From: Pseudomonas sp.
Lineage (GTDB): Bacteria > Pseudomonadota > Gammaproteobacteria > Pseudomonadales > Pseudomonadaceae
Assembly: GCF_002796985.1 (NCBI RefSeq)
Contig: NZ_PEKX01000007.1
Span: 1,044,284 to 1,108,283 of the forward strand
Direction: 5' to 3'
Length of the DNA stretch: 64,000 bases
Part shown: positions 24,343-30,549 of the stretch, one piece after another
Position numbering within the stretch: position 1 is the stretch's first letter
How the letters are laid out: the number at the start of each line of letters is the position of its first letter
The notes under the pieces: model-generated
The model's input: the letters and a program-made list of their open reading frames with translations, nothing else
What the model was told of the DNA's origin: nothing
The model's database searches: none
Position numbers and translations under genes: made by a program

Positions 24343-24977
24343 CAATGGCCCTCCAGGACGTTGATCAGAGCGTCCAGCTGAGCGGCCGTGCCTTGGCACT
24401 GCTCGGCATAGCGGACGTGGTGGGCCAGGACGGCGCGCTGGTCGACGCCTGAGGGGAGTTGCTCAGCGGGGTCGCCTGCGGTGGCCGGCGCAGCAGCTCC
24501 TGCGGGATCAACCGCGGCTGGCACTCGGGCTCCGGTTGCTTCGTCGTAGATTCGCACCCAGCCGCGAGTAAGCACGCAAGCAGGCACAGGCTTAGGCGGG
24601 GCATCGAGCGCATCCCGGTATAGGTCGTTGACACGGGCAATCTCTCCAGAGAGTCGGTCGGTGGTGGTGCGGTACTGGCGTTTCTGCTCGGCCAGGTCGG
24701 CGGCGAGGCGGTCAGCTCGGGTGGCTTGTTCGGCCTCACGCTTCGCGCTGGCTTTGGCATCAGCCGCCACCTGCTGGGCTCTGCGAGCTTCCGCCTCGGC
24801 GTACTTGCGCTGCTGCAGCTCCAGGGCGGCCTTTCCCTCGGCCTGCGCCGTGGCATATCCCTGAGCCCGCGCGGTGTCCTGCACCGATTGCAGGCGAAGC
24901 CCTAGGCCATAGAGCGCCACCCCGAATAGCACCAGGACGGCAACTGGCGCGATCAGGCGCGAGAGGTTGAGATTCAA
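24342..24977 (-). CDS. Rz: Rz-like i-spanin
   Basis: A 211-residue inner-membrane spanin subunit: an N-terminal transmembrane anchor (residues 9-28, APVAVLVLFGVALYGLGLRL) and a periplasmic coiled coil (residues 45-118, Ala/Glu/Gln/Lys-rich), then a Pro/Ala-rich C-terminal region. With the outer-membrane partner encoded inside it (24365-24604) it fuses the two membranes in the final lysis step. The position after endolysin agrees. Confidence 0.82.
   Translation of the reverse strand: MNLNLSRLIAPVAVLVLFGVALYGLGLRLQSVQDTARAQGYATAQAEGKAALELQQRKYAEAEARRAQQVAADAKASAKREAEQATRADRLAADLAEQKRQYRTTTDRLSGEIARVNDLYRDALDAPPKPVPACVLTRGWVRIYDEATGARVPAAVDPAGAAAPATAGDPAEQLPSGVDQRAVLAHHVRYAEQCQGTAAQLDALINVLEGH
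24365..24604 (-). CDS. Rz1: Rz1-like o-spanin lipoprotein nested in Rz
   Basis: A 79-residue frame wholly inside the Rz gene in another register. It begins MPRLSLCLLACLLAAGCEST: a lipoprotein signal peptide with lipobox LAAGC and acylated Cys17, then a Pro/Ser/Thr-rich mature part (QPRLIPQELLRRPPQATP) typical of Rz1. Nested Rz/Rz1 pairs are a known arrangement in lambda-like and Mu-like phages. The long upstream open frame is just the shadow of Rz; the start at 24604 gives the signal peptide. Confidence 0.82.
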   Translation of the reverse strand: MPRLSLCLLACLLAAGCESTTKQPEPECQPRLIPQELLRRPPQATPLSNSPQASTSAPSWPTTSAMPSSAKARPLSWTL

Positions 24978-25237
24978 GGTTTGATCCTCCCGGTGATCAG
25001 CAGCGGGTATTCCGCGATGAATGCGGGGTTCGCCAAGGAGCAGACCAGGCAGAAGGCGGAAAACAGCCCATCCACCATGTCCAGGAGGAAGTCAGGAACG
25101 CCGTTACGTACGGCGACGTTCGGGCAGTCCGTCTCCAGATCGCCCAGGTAGATCGGCACGCAACCGCAGAACAGGCCGTAGTGGGTGAAGGTGGTGCCCA
25201 GCTCGCTGGCCGGCACTCGGTTGAAGAAGACGCTCAC
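24974..25237 (-). CDS. Lysis-cassette protein of unknown function
   Basis: An 87-residue protein starting at a GTG that overlaps the lysozyme stop (GTGA). It is Cys-rich (Cys24, 26, 38, 63, 66) with hydrophobic patches YGLFCGCVPIYL and FSAFCLVCSLANPAFIAEYPLLI. The C-terminal patch could span a membrane, so a holin or lysis regulator is conceivable, but no family was recognised. It overlaps Rz by 4 bp. Confidence 0.6.
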   Translation of the reverse strand: MSVFFNRVPASELGTTFTHYGLFCGCVPIYLGDLETDCPNVAVRNGVPDFLLDMVDGLFSAFCLVCSLANPAFIAEYPLLITGRIKP

Positions 25238-25737
25238 AGGTCGGCCTCGCACAGTTCGCGCTCGGCCGCACGTCGACGGACCAGGCCGCGAAGTTGCACA
25301 CCGCCAGCGCGGGTCCAGTTGGGAAGCTGCGCGCAGGCCTGGGCGATCCTGCCCGCCTGCAGCTCGCGCAGCATGGTTGAGTGGGTGCCGCTCTTGAGCC
25401 AGACGAATCCGTCCTTCACGCCCGGACCACCGGGGCCGACGTTGTAGATGAAGGACAGGAAGGCGGCGATGGTCTTGGCCGGTAGCCGGTCGATGACGTC
25501 CTGGGGCACCCAGGCTCCGAACACCTGGGCGGCTTCCTCCAGGCCCTTGCGGGTCAGCGCGTCGCACTGGGCGGGCGTGGCCTGGTCGCCCAGCTTCACA
25601 CCTCGGGTCCAGCCGTCGCAGATGGTCGGCTTGTCGACGGCATCCAGGTAGGCGACCAGCTCGCGGCCTTCAAAGTGGCCGACTACGGGCGTAGCGATCA
25701 GCAGCGCCGCCGCCAGGACCCGCGCCTTAATCCCCAT
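25234..25737 (-). CDS. Endolysin, R21-type lysozyme with N-terminal signal anchor
   Basis: A 167-residue GH24 lysozyme. The catalytic triad spacing is Glu23-x8-Asp32-x5-Thr38 (HFEGRELVAYLDAVDKPTICDGW), as in phage 21 R. Residues 5-20 (ARVLAAALLIATPVVG) form a weakly hydrophobic, Ala-rich helix typical of a signal-anchor-release (SAR) segment, so export by Sec and activation on depolarisation are predicted rather than holin-dependent release. The start at 25737 overlaps the previous gene by 11 bp. FLSFIYNVGPG is the second family motif. Confidence 0.88.
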   Translation of the reverse strand: MGIKARVLAAALLIATPVVGHFEGRELVAYLDAVDKPTICDGWTRGVKLGDQATPAQCDALTRKGLEEAAQVFGAWVPQDVIDRLPAKTIAAFLSFIYNVGPGGPGVKDGFVWLKSGTHSTMLRELQAGRIAQACAQLPNWTRAGGVQLRGLVRRRAAERELCEADL

Positions 25738-26071
25738 GACCACCTCCCACCAGGGCCTTGAGCTTGGCCAGCTCGCGCTGGCCCACCTCGGGCGCCGATT
25801 TCTTGAAGTCGCTGATGCGATAGCTGGTGTCATCGCGGCGCGGTGCAGGCTGCGGGCCTTCGGCCATCGAGCGGCGACGGCCGCTGATGAACTGGCGGTA
25901 GGCCTGGATTTGCGCCCAGCCGGTTCGGACGTGCTCTTCCACCAGGTCGCGCCAGTGGGACGGGCAGCGCTCCATCAGGCTGCGGCGGCGCTCCAGGCTC
26001 GACTCAGCCAGGACCAGCGCGGCGAACTCGCGCGGGCTGCAGGGGGCGTGGTGGGTCGGTGATTTGTCCAT
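25727..26071 (-). CDS. First gene of lysis operon, unknown function
   Basis: A 114-residue basic protein with a central WRDLVEEHVRTGWAQIQAYRQFISGRRR segment and a Lys/Gly-rich C-terminus. No family recognised; similarly placed genes occur in Pseudomonas transposable phages. It is the first gene behind the 24-bp late element at 26103-26126 and overlaps the lysozyme start. No membrane helix, so not a holin. Confidence 0.6.
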   Translation of the reverse strand: MDKSPTHHAPCSPREFAALVLAESSLERRRSLMERCPSHWRDLVEEHVRTGWAQIQAYRQFISGRRRSMAEGPQPAPRRDDTSYRISDFKKSAPEVGQRELAKLKALVGGGHGD

Positions 26072-26102
26072 GCCGCCATGGTGCTGACTTGGCGACTGCG
26101 GA

Positions 26103-26126
26103 TTTAGAGGAAGGGGTTCAGCAGAA
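26103..26126 (-). promoter_or_regulatory. Conserved 24-bp late promoter element, copy 1 (P-lys-like)
   Basis: The same 24-bp sequence as at 18461-18484 (minus strand, ending GCTGAACCCCTTCCTCTAAA), 31 bp before the first lysis gene and just after the mor terminator. The pairing of terminator and identical element marks the switch from middle to late transcription, as P-lys does in Mu. Spacer sequences differ, so the identity is not explained by a long duplication. Confidence 0.7.
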
Positions 26127-26131
26127 AGACA

Positions 26132-26153
26132 AAGCCCCGCGAGTGCGGGGCTT
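26132..26153 (-). terminator. Rho-independent terminator after mor
   Basis: AAGCCCCGC (26132-26140), loop GAGT, GCGGGGCTT (26145-26153), followed on the minus strand by TTGTCTTTC. A perfect 9-bp GC stem overlapping the mor stop codon with a T-rich tail. Confidence 0.85.
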
Positions 26154-26589
26154 AGTCGAAGAGGTCAGGCGTGCTGTCGAGCGCTGGCGGCAGTACCTGG
26201 TCAAGGATGATCCAGATACGACGGTCGCTGAGCTGATAAGTTCGCGCCAGCTCGGCAACAACTACCCGAGCGCCCACGCCCTCCCGGACAGCTTGCTCAA
26301 ACTGGCGGTGAATCTCCAAGTCGCGGAGCCGGCGCAAGGCCGCGTCACAGCGCGGGATGTAGATGGTTTCGCCGCCAAGGCGGGCGGTGAGGCGCTGGGC
26401 CGCCTCGTCGCCGATGATGTCCACCAGGGCGGCGACCTTGATCTGGCCGTTCCGCCCCTTGCCGCGTGAAAACTCCCAGGTTGTACCGCCCAGCTCGCTC
26501 ACCAGGCGCAGCGCCGCATTCATCCCGACAACCTGGGCAATCTCCAGGACTTGCCCAGGAAGCTGGTCGCGCACCTGCTCCAGGTTCAT
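26152..26589 (-). CDS. mor: Mor/C-family middle-to-late transcription activator
   Basis: A 145-residue protein of the Mor transcription activator family: N-terminal dimerisation part, GGTTWEFSRGKGRNGQIKVAALVDIIGDEAAQRL, then the beta-strand IYIPRC and a C-terminal helix-turn-helix (residues about 88-135, with VVAELARTYQLSDRRIWIILDQ). In Mu, Mor activates Pm and C activates the late promoters; only one such gene was found here, so it may do both. It is the last gene of the early/middle transcript and sits next to one of its likely targets. Confidence 0.87.
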   Translation of the reverse strand: MNLEQVRDQLPGQVLEIAQVVGMNAALRLVSELGGTTWEFSRGKGRNGQIKVAALVDIIGDEAAQRLTARLGGETIYIPRCDAALRRLRDLEIHRQFEQAVREGVGARVVVAELARTYQLSDRRIWIILDQVLPPALDSTPDLFD

Positions 26590-26990
26590 ACCGGCCGCCC
26601 GTTACGCTTGGCGTCATAGGCCAGGGCCGCGACCAGCTTGCCCAGCTGTTTGCAGTCCATCCACTCGATCTGATCGACCTTGCAGATGCGCTTACCCATC
26701 GCCTCGGCGTAGCTCCAGGGGCGCTTGGCCTCGGCCAGGAAAGCTTCGATCTTGGCGACCAGGCGCTGGCGATCATCGGATACCTGCGGGGCTGGGCGGT
26801 CTGCCGGCTTGCCGGTGGACTGCCACCCCAGGCGCTCCAGCTCGGCCAGCACGCGGCCGATCTGGCGCGGGGTCAGCTTGGTCGACGAGGACACACCGGC
26901 CACACGCTCCAGGAGCGCGCGGTAAACGTCGTCTTCCATGCCCAGCTGACGGCGGGCGATCTGGATCAGTTGACGGCCTTTGGTGCTCAT
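26586..26990 (-). CDS. gemA: GemA-like regulatory protein (DUF1018, Mu gp16-like)
   Basis: A 134-residue protein with the DUF1018 pattern: QLIQIARRQLGMEDDVYRALLERVAGVSSSTKLTPRQIGRVLAELERLGW, and C-terminal ICKVDQIEWMDCKQLGKLVAALAYD. Mu GemA alters host gene expression and supercoiling-related functions; the precise activity in Pseudomonas phages is unknown. Overlaps mor by 4 bp, so they are co-expressed. Confidence 0.85.
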   Translation of the reverse strand: MSTKGRQLIQIARRQLGMEDDVYRALLERVAGVSSSTKLTPRQIGRVLAELERLGWQSTGKPADRPAPQVSDDRQRLVAKIEAFLAEAKRPWSYAEAMGKRICKVDQIEWMDCKQLGKLVAALAYDAKRNGRPV

Positions 26991-27265
26991 ACCAGGTTCC
27001 TCGGCTGGATGTCGTGGCGGAGCTTCGCGGGGCTACGGCGGGCCATGTTGCCCAGGAGGCGCAGCCCCAGGGTGATGGCCTCGGCTTCATCGTCGAAGCC
27101 ACCCACCAGGCGTACCGCCTCGATGTCGGCCCGAGTGCCTGCGTAGGCCTCAAGCTTGATCTTCTCGGCGCCCAGGGCGGCCTTACGGGCCTTGCGATTG
27201 GCGCGCAGCCGACGCTGGCGAATAGCGTCTTGCTTGCGAATCTTGTCGGTGCGTGGCTTTGCCAT
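26987..27265 (-). CDS. Small basic early protein of unknown function
   Basis: A 92-residue protein with a strongly basic N-terminus (KPRTDKIRKQDAIRQRRLRANRKARKA) and a C-terminal part with an amphipathic helix (DEAEAITLGLRLLGNMAR). Nucleic-acid binding is likely from charge. Its RBS (GAGGAAAAC) comes from the end of the 71-bp repeat at 27271-27341. Not assigned to a family. Confidence 0.65.
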   Translation of the reverse strand: MAKPRTDKIRKQDAIRQRRLRANRKARKAALGAEKIKLEAYAGTRADIEAVRLVGGFDDEAEAITLGLRLLGNMARRSPAKLRHDIQPRNLV

Positions 27266-27270
27266 GTTTT

Positions 27271-27341
27271 CCTCGGCTGCTCATCAGTACCCAGCCACCA
27301 CGCTGGGCAGACCGCTCCAGCCAGGCCGGGACGGTTTCGCT
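27271..27341. repeat. 71-bp direct repeat, copy A
   Basis: Identical to 27873-27943 at 68 of 71 positions. It contains an imperfect GC hairpin (CCGCTCCAGCC / GGCCGGGACGG) followed on the plus strand by TTTCGCT, and on the minus strand it ends in the GAGG that serves as RBS for the 26987 gene. The two copies bracket the reversed gene at 27405. Confidence 0.9.
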
Positions 27342-27349
27342 CTGTAGAA

Positions 27350-27385
27350 AGGTGATTTCCGATCAACTACGATCCGGGATCACCT
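27350..27385 (+). promoter_or_regulatory. Dyad upstream of the reversed gene
   Basis: AGGTGAT (27350-27356) and ATCACCT (27379-27385) form a 7-bp dyad with a 22-bp centre that also holds GATC-aactac-GATC. A TACGAT at 27368 could be a -10 box; no good -35 was found. Position just before the RBS suggests an operator/promoter for the 27405 gene. Confidence 0.45.
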
Positions 27386-27404
27386 CATTAAAGGGACTTA
27401 CTCG

Positions 27405-27764
27405 ATGTCATCGCTAAGCGCTCAGACCGTTCTTGAACCGGTGTACAACTTCCTCCAGATGGCCTACGGCCCTGAGCTGAAGACCTTGCAGCAGGTGCCG
27501 TTCTCATCCAGCGCCGAGAACTGGCTCTTCGAGCGCCTCTCCGGGACTCCGCTAACGATCAAGGAAGCGATCAAGCTGGCGCCGGACAGAAAGAGCGTTC
27601 TTTCGATGTTTCTGACTCAGTACGTCATGTTCCTCACGATGTTTAAGGACCTGAAGTTCGCCCCAGACTTCCTGGTAGGTACGTCCGAGACAGTTCTTGG
27701 CCTTCAGCTTCTGCAGTACATGGCTGAGCATCGCTGGCCATTCCCGCAGATGCTTCCTCAGTAA
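27405..27764 (+). CDS. Moron candidate: 119-residue protein of unknown function, opposite to the operon
   Basis: Reads against the early operon. Codons end mostly in G or C, showing real coding on this strand. RBS AAAGGGA lies 8 bp before the ATG. The protein is soluble, mixed helical, with SSAENWLFERLSGTPLTIKEAIKLAPDRK and a Phe/Met/Leu-rich middle (SMFLTQYVMFLTMFKDLKFA); no domain recognised. It has its own dyad upstream, a weak ATTCGCT-cc-AGCGAAT hairpin after the stop and 71-bp direct repeats on both sides. Lysogenic expression and a role in phage exclusion or host fitness are inferred from this layout only; no Aca-type regulator is adjacent, so anti-CRISPR cannot be claimed. Confidence 0.72.
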   Translation: MSSLSAQTVLEPVYNFLQMAYGPELKTLQQVPFSSSAENWLFERLSGTPLTIKEAIKLAPDRKSVLSMFLTQYVMFLTMFKDLKFAPDFLVGTSETVLGLQLLQYMAEHRWPFPQMLPQ

Positions 27765-27867
27765 GTGCACTAGCCATTCGCTCCAGCGAATCAGAAGGAA
27801 TTGACTGTGCAGCTTGAAAGGCACGCTCATGATCTGCGCCTCGATAGGTCCTGGTTTGTTTCTGCAT
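27643..27867 (-). pseudogene. Possible truncated early gene behind repeat copy B
   Basis: A frame starting ATG at 27867, 5 bp after the GAGG supplied by the 71-bp repeat, just as for the 26987 gene. Its first ~34 residues (MQKQTRTYRGADHERAFQAA...) lie outside the reversed gene; the remainder is antisense to it and looks like chance sequence. It may be the 5' remnant of a gene cut off when the 27405 cassette arrived, or spurious. Confidence 0.3.
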
Positions 27868-27872
27868 AACGT

Positions 27873-27943
27873 CCTCGGCTGCTCATCAGTACCCAGCTAC
27901 CACGCTGGGCAGACCGCTCCGGCCAGGCCGGGGCGGTTTCGCT
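27873..27943. repeat. 71-bp direct repeat, copy B
   Basis: Second copy, 68 of 71 identical to 27271-27341, beginning CCTCGGCTGCTCATCAGTAC. The hairpin here is better (CCGCTCCGGCC / GGCCGGGGCGG). It abuts the stop codon of the 27943 gene. The 531 bp between the copies form the cassette carrying the reversed gene. Confidence 0.9.
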
Positions 27944-28194
27944 TAGTGGATGGTGGGTTTCCCTTCGGTAGATGGCGCCTGCTCCTGAGCCTCCGCACGG
28001 GCGGCCTTGCACTTGTCGCACTGGCAAGTCCCTTTCTCTGCCGCGCTCTTGGTGGCCTTCGGCACGATGTCTTTGGCGACGTGCAGAAGAGCCAATGCGG
28101 TGATGGCGGCCGGGCCGTCCTTTCTGCCCGTGCCATCCAGCAGGATGCTCAGGCCGTCGCTTTCCTCGGTGATGGTGATGGTGAACTTGCTCAT
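27943..28194 (-). CDS. Small early protein with CxC..C motif
   Basis: An 83-residue protein: N-terminal MSKFTITITEESDGLSILLDG (beta-rich), a helical centre with AITALALLHVAKDIV, and a C-terminal GTCQCDKCKAARAEA, whose CxCxxC could bind a metal. Not recognised. It belongs to the run of tightly spaced small early genes between transposase B and GemA, a region highly variable among transposable phages. Confidence 0.6.
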   Translation of the reverse strand: MSKFTITITEESDGLSILLDGTGRKDGPAAITALALLHVAKDIVPKATKSAAEKGTCQCDKCKAARAEAQEQAPSTEGKPTIH

Positions 28195-28202
28195 GAATCC
28201 CC

Positions 28203-28568
28203 CTAGCGCAGGCAGTGAAAGGTGATGTGATAGTCGCGGGCGATCTGGCGCACCCGTTTGGGATGAAGGCGCAAGTCATGGGCCGCCATCTGCGGCGTCC
28301 ATCCGCGCTTCGCCATCGCCTCGATCCGTGCGGCCATCGGCGGCAAGAGCGGGCTGGGCGACGGTGCTGGCTCGTCGTCGAAGGCGTCGACAGGCGCGGC
28401 CTTCGGCTGGAGTACTTCCTCCAGCTCGGCCGGCTCGACTGCAGCGACTTCCTCGACCTGGAGCGCTGGCATTGGCGGCACCTGGTCCATGCCCAGGGCC
28501 TGACGCGCCAGGCGTGCCTCGACGCGGCAGAGTGTCCGGTAGATCAGCTGTGCTGCACGCTCGTGCAT
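28203..28568 (-). CDS. Early protein with C-terminal helix-turn-helix
   Basis: A 121-residue protein starting MHERAAQLIYRTLCRVEARL. The middle is Pro/Glu/Ala-rich; the C-terminus (GWTPQMAAHDLRLHPKRVRQIARDYHITFH) is a clear helix-turn-helix. It is probably a DNA-binding regulator of the early region. ATG at 28568 is one base from the preceding stop; the upstream extension is shadow. Confidence 0.6.
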   Translation of the reverse strand: MHERAAQLIYRTLCRVEARLARQALGMDQVPPMPALQVEEVAAVEPAELEEVLQPKAAPVDAFDDEPAPSPSPLLPPMAARIEAMAKRGWTPQMAAHDLRLHPKRVRQIARDYHITFHCLR

Positions 28569-28569
28569 G

Positions 28570-28788
28570 TCAGTGCCCCTCCGCAGTGATCCGCCAGCGG
28601 CTGTCGCGGCTGCCTTCGCGCACGTCTTCGATGCACTCGACGCGCAGGGCGGCATCAGGGAACAGCTTGTGGCCCAGGCGCTTGGCGCATTGCTCGCGGC
28701 TCCAGCTGCAGCTGGCCGACTTTCCCTTGCTGGTGGCGGTGTAGCCGTCGCCAGCGCGGCGCATGTTGAACTCGACGGAGTTGCTCAT
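28570..28788 (-). CDS. Small early protein of unknown function
   Basis: A 72-residue protein beginning MSNSVEFNMRRAGDGYTATS with SASCSWSREQCAKRLGHKLFPDAALRVECIEDV. Start overlaps the preceding stop as ATGA. Beta-rich with three cysteines; not assigned. Part of the compact early operon. Confidence 0.55.
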   Translation of the reverse strand: MSNSVEFNMRRAGDGYTATSKGKSASCSWSREQCAKRLGHKLFPDAALRVECIEDVREGSRDSRWRITAEGH

Positions 28789-29003
28789 GCCTTGGCCTCC
28801 CGCATTTCCCGGAGGGCTTCCAGGACCTTTGCCACGGGGTCCAGGTACTCGCCAGTGATGGCGACCATCACCAGCTCTTTGTCGTTGTCCAGCTGCAGGT
28901 GCATGACGTCGAAGCAATCCACGTCGAGCAGCTCGGCGTCCTGGATGATGTCCCGGATGCTCTTGTCCGGGTTCATGTCATCGAGCAGAGGTGCTTGCCC
29001 CAT
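28785..29003 (-). CDS. Small acidic early protein
   Basis: A 72-residue acidic protein (MGQAPLLDDMNPDKSIRDII..., then LLDVDCFDVMHLQLDNDKELVMVAI). No known domain. The longer upstream frame has no RBS and overlaps the previous gene; ATG at 29003 gives a one-base gap. Acidic small phage proteins may mimic DNA or bind host factors, but nothing here shows it. Confidence 0.55.
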   Translation of the reverse strand: MGQAPLLDDMNPDKSIRDIIQDAELLDVDCFDVMHLQLDNDKELVMVAITGEYLDPVAKVLEALREMREAKA

Positions 29004-29004
29004 G

Positions 29005-29277
29005 TCACACCCCCAACGCCCGGACACCGGGCGCATCGTGAGTGGACAGATCGCGGATGTAGCGGGCGATGGCGCAGAGATTGGTGCGCGGTTCCGCACC
29101 AGCTCGGACGCCAGGGACGCGCCAGGCCAGGCCCGCAACGGGGTCGGCGCTGAGATCGATCACGCGGCGTAACTCGGCCGAGTCGCCCACGGCGAGGGCG
29201 AAGTAGCCGTCACCGGGGTGCTCGTCGTGCAGCTCAATCAGGCCGTCAATGCGGCACACGGCATAGGTCTTGACCAT
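29005..29277 (-). CDS. Small early protein of unknown function
   Basis: A 90-residue protein, MVKTYAVCRIDGLIELHDEHPGDGYFALAVGD..., with a beta-rich N-terminal part and TNLCAIARYIRDLSTHD near the end. ATG at 29277 was preferred over the GTG at 29283 because GGAGG sits 10 bases before the former and only 4 before the latter. No function recognised. Confidence 0.55.
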   Translation of the reverse strand: MVKTYAVCRIDGLIELHDEHPGDGYFALAVGDSAELRRVIDLSADPVAGLAWRVPGVRAGAEPRTNLCAIARYIRDLSTHDAPGVRALGV

Positions 29278-29279
29278 GA

Positions 29280-29585
29280 TCACTTGCCCTCCAGGAGGAA
29301 GGTCTGATGCGGGAGCTGGCCCGGAGACTTCCGGCGACTACTCGTCGGCACTGGAGCCGCAGCAGCCTGTGGCATGGCCAGTTGGCCGGGACGAACAACC
29401 GACAGTTCCGCCTCGGGCGCTTCGCCAACGACGAACTTGAAGTCGCCGTCTGCGTAGCCACGCTCTACCTGGGCAGCACGGCTCATGATGTCGATGAGCT
29501 TGAGAGCGTCGGGCTGGGGCAGCAGGAAACGCTGGTAGCCCAAGGTGACGACGCAGAGCTGTTGCTTGCTGTTGCGTGCGGCCAT
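29280..29585 (-). CDS. Small early protein of unknown function
   Basis: A 101-residue protein starting MAARNSKQQLCVVTLGYQRFLLP, with a compact N-terminal beta/alpha part and a Pro/Ala-rich C-terminus. The pattern ...YQRFLLPQPDALKLIDIMSRAAQVERGY is seen in small proteins of Pseudomonas transposable phages, but the role is unknown. Two bases separate it from the DUF3164 gene. Confidence 0.55.
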   Translation of the reverse strand: MAARNSKQQLCVVTLGYQRFLLPQPDALKLIDIMSRAAQVERGYADGDFKFVVGEAPEAELSVVRPGQLAMPQAAAAPVPTSSRRKSPGQLPHQTFLLEGK

Positions 29586-29587
29586 GG

Positions 29588-30205
29588 TCACACCCCCGCG
29601 ATGTCGAGCGGGATCGCCCGCCACTGGTCAGAGTCGCCCACACGCTCATGGACGCGGATGTAGTCCTTGGACCCGACGACCTGGCAGGCCTCAGCGATGG
29701 CCTTCATTGCGCGTTGCCAGCGCTCGTCAGTGATTTCCAAGCGGCGAAGCGCAAGGACGTTGGCGGTACGTACCTCGCCTTTGGTGTCGGTGCGGAAAGC
29801 GTCGTTGACCAGGGTGACGACCTCCGGGCGGGCGCCCTCGGTCCATTCCAGCAAGCACTGGTCAATCAGGGCGCGGGCCGCCTGCAGGCGCTCATCGAAC
29901 TGGATGGACTGCTGTACGGCCTTGGTGATCTTGAAGCGTCCATCGAACGACACCAGGCTCACGTTGCCTTTCTTGCCGCCCAGCTTGACGCCGTACTGAT
30001 CGGCGGACAGCTCCACGAAAGCGGCGACGTCACCGAACGCCGACACCTTGAACTCGGCGATCAGGCTGTGCAGTTGCTTGGCCTTTTCCACAAGCTCCAG
30101 CACCAACTGGTCGCGTGCTTGGTCGATGGGCTTGATCAGGCTTTCGTGTACCAGGCGCTTCTGCGCGTCCAGGCGGAAGCCTTCGGGGATTGCGATTTGG
30201 TTCAT
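29588..30205 (-). CDS. DUF3164 family early protein
   Basis: A 205-residue protein beginning MNQIAIPEGFRLDAQKRLV with VHESLIKPIDQARDQLVLELVEKAKQLH and VSFDGRFKITKAVQQSIQFDERLQAARALID, the DUF3164 pattern. This family is nearly universal in the early region of Mu-like phages and is encoded after transposase B. The function is unsettled (a nucleic-acid related role is suspected). Confidence 0.82.
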   Translation of the reverse strand: MNQIAIPEGFRLDAQKRLVHESLIKPIDQARDQLVLELVEKAKQLHSLIAEFKVSAFGDVAAFVELSADQYGVKLGGKKGNVSLVSFDGRFKITKAVQQSIQFDERLQAARALIDQCLLEWTEGARPEVVTLVNDAFRTDTKGEVRTANVLALRRLEITDERWQRAMKAIAEACQVVGSKDYIRVHERVGDSDQWRAIPLDIAGV

Positions 30206-30222
30206 GGGATGGCTCCTGTTGA

Positions 30223-30549
30223 TCAGTGAAAAGTGAGGTCGATGGGGGACGGGCTGGCGAAGTCGCGGTAACTGATCGGCTCGGACCAGACGATCTCTAC
30301 GCCCATGAACTGCGCGCTGTAGCGGGTGCTGCCAGCAGTGCCGTGGCGCTGATAACCCCAGGCCCGCTGTAGGCTGACTAATCGCTGGCCGTCTTCCGGC
30401 CCGATGGTCAGGCGGTTTTCGTTCGGCTCGATGCGGTGCAGGCGGATACCCATGCGCTGCAGATCACGCGCCGCGCTGTTGAAGGTCCGCAGCCGATCAG
30501 CCAGGCGCGGGGTCAGGACTTTCAGGACAGCGTTAGTGCTGGCTTGCAT
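30223..30549 (-). CDS. Early protein of unknown function
   Basis: A 108-residue basic protein (MQASTNAVLKVLTPRLADRLRTFNSAARDLQRMG...). GGAGG lies shortly before ATG 30549, which overlaps the previous gene by 17 bp. The C-terminal half looks beta-rich (STRYSAQFMGVEIVWSEPISY). Not assigned. Confidence 0.55.
   Translation of the reverse strand: MQASTNAVLKVLTPRLADRLRTFNSAARDLQRMGIRLHRIEPNENRLTIGPEDGQRLVSLQRAWGYQRHGTAGSTRYSAQFMGVEIVWSEPISYRDFASPSPIDLTFH

Noticed and set aside
26131..26153. Hairpin as a regulatory dyad for Mor
   Set aside because: Overlaps the mor stop and is followed by a T-rich tract, so a terminator is simpler.
27405..27764. Reversed gene as an anti-CRISPR
   Set aside because: No Aca-type HTH gene follows it and the sequence resembles no anti-CRISPR I know; only a moron candidate can be claimed.
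27552..27830. 92-codon minus-strand ORF antisense to the reversed gene
   Set aside because: Codon third positions support the plus-strand frame; this frame lacks an RBS.
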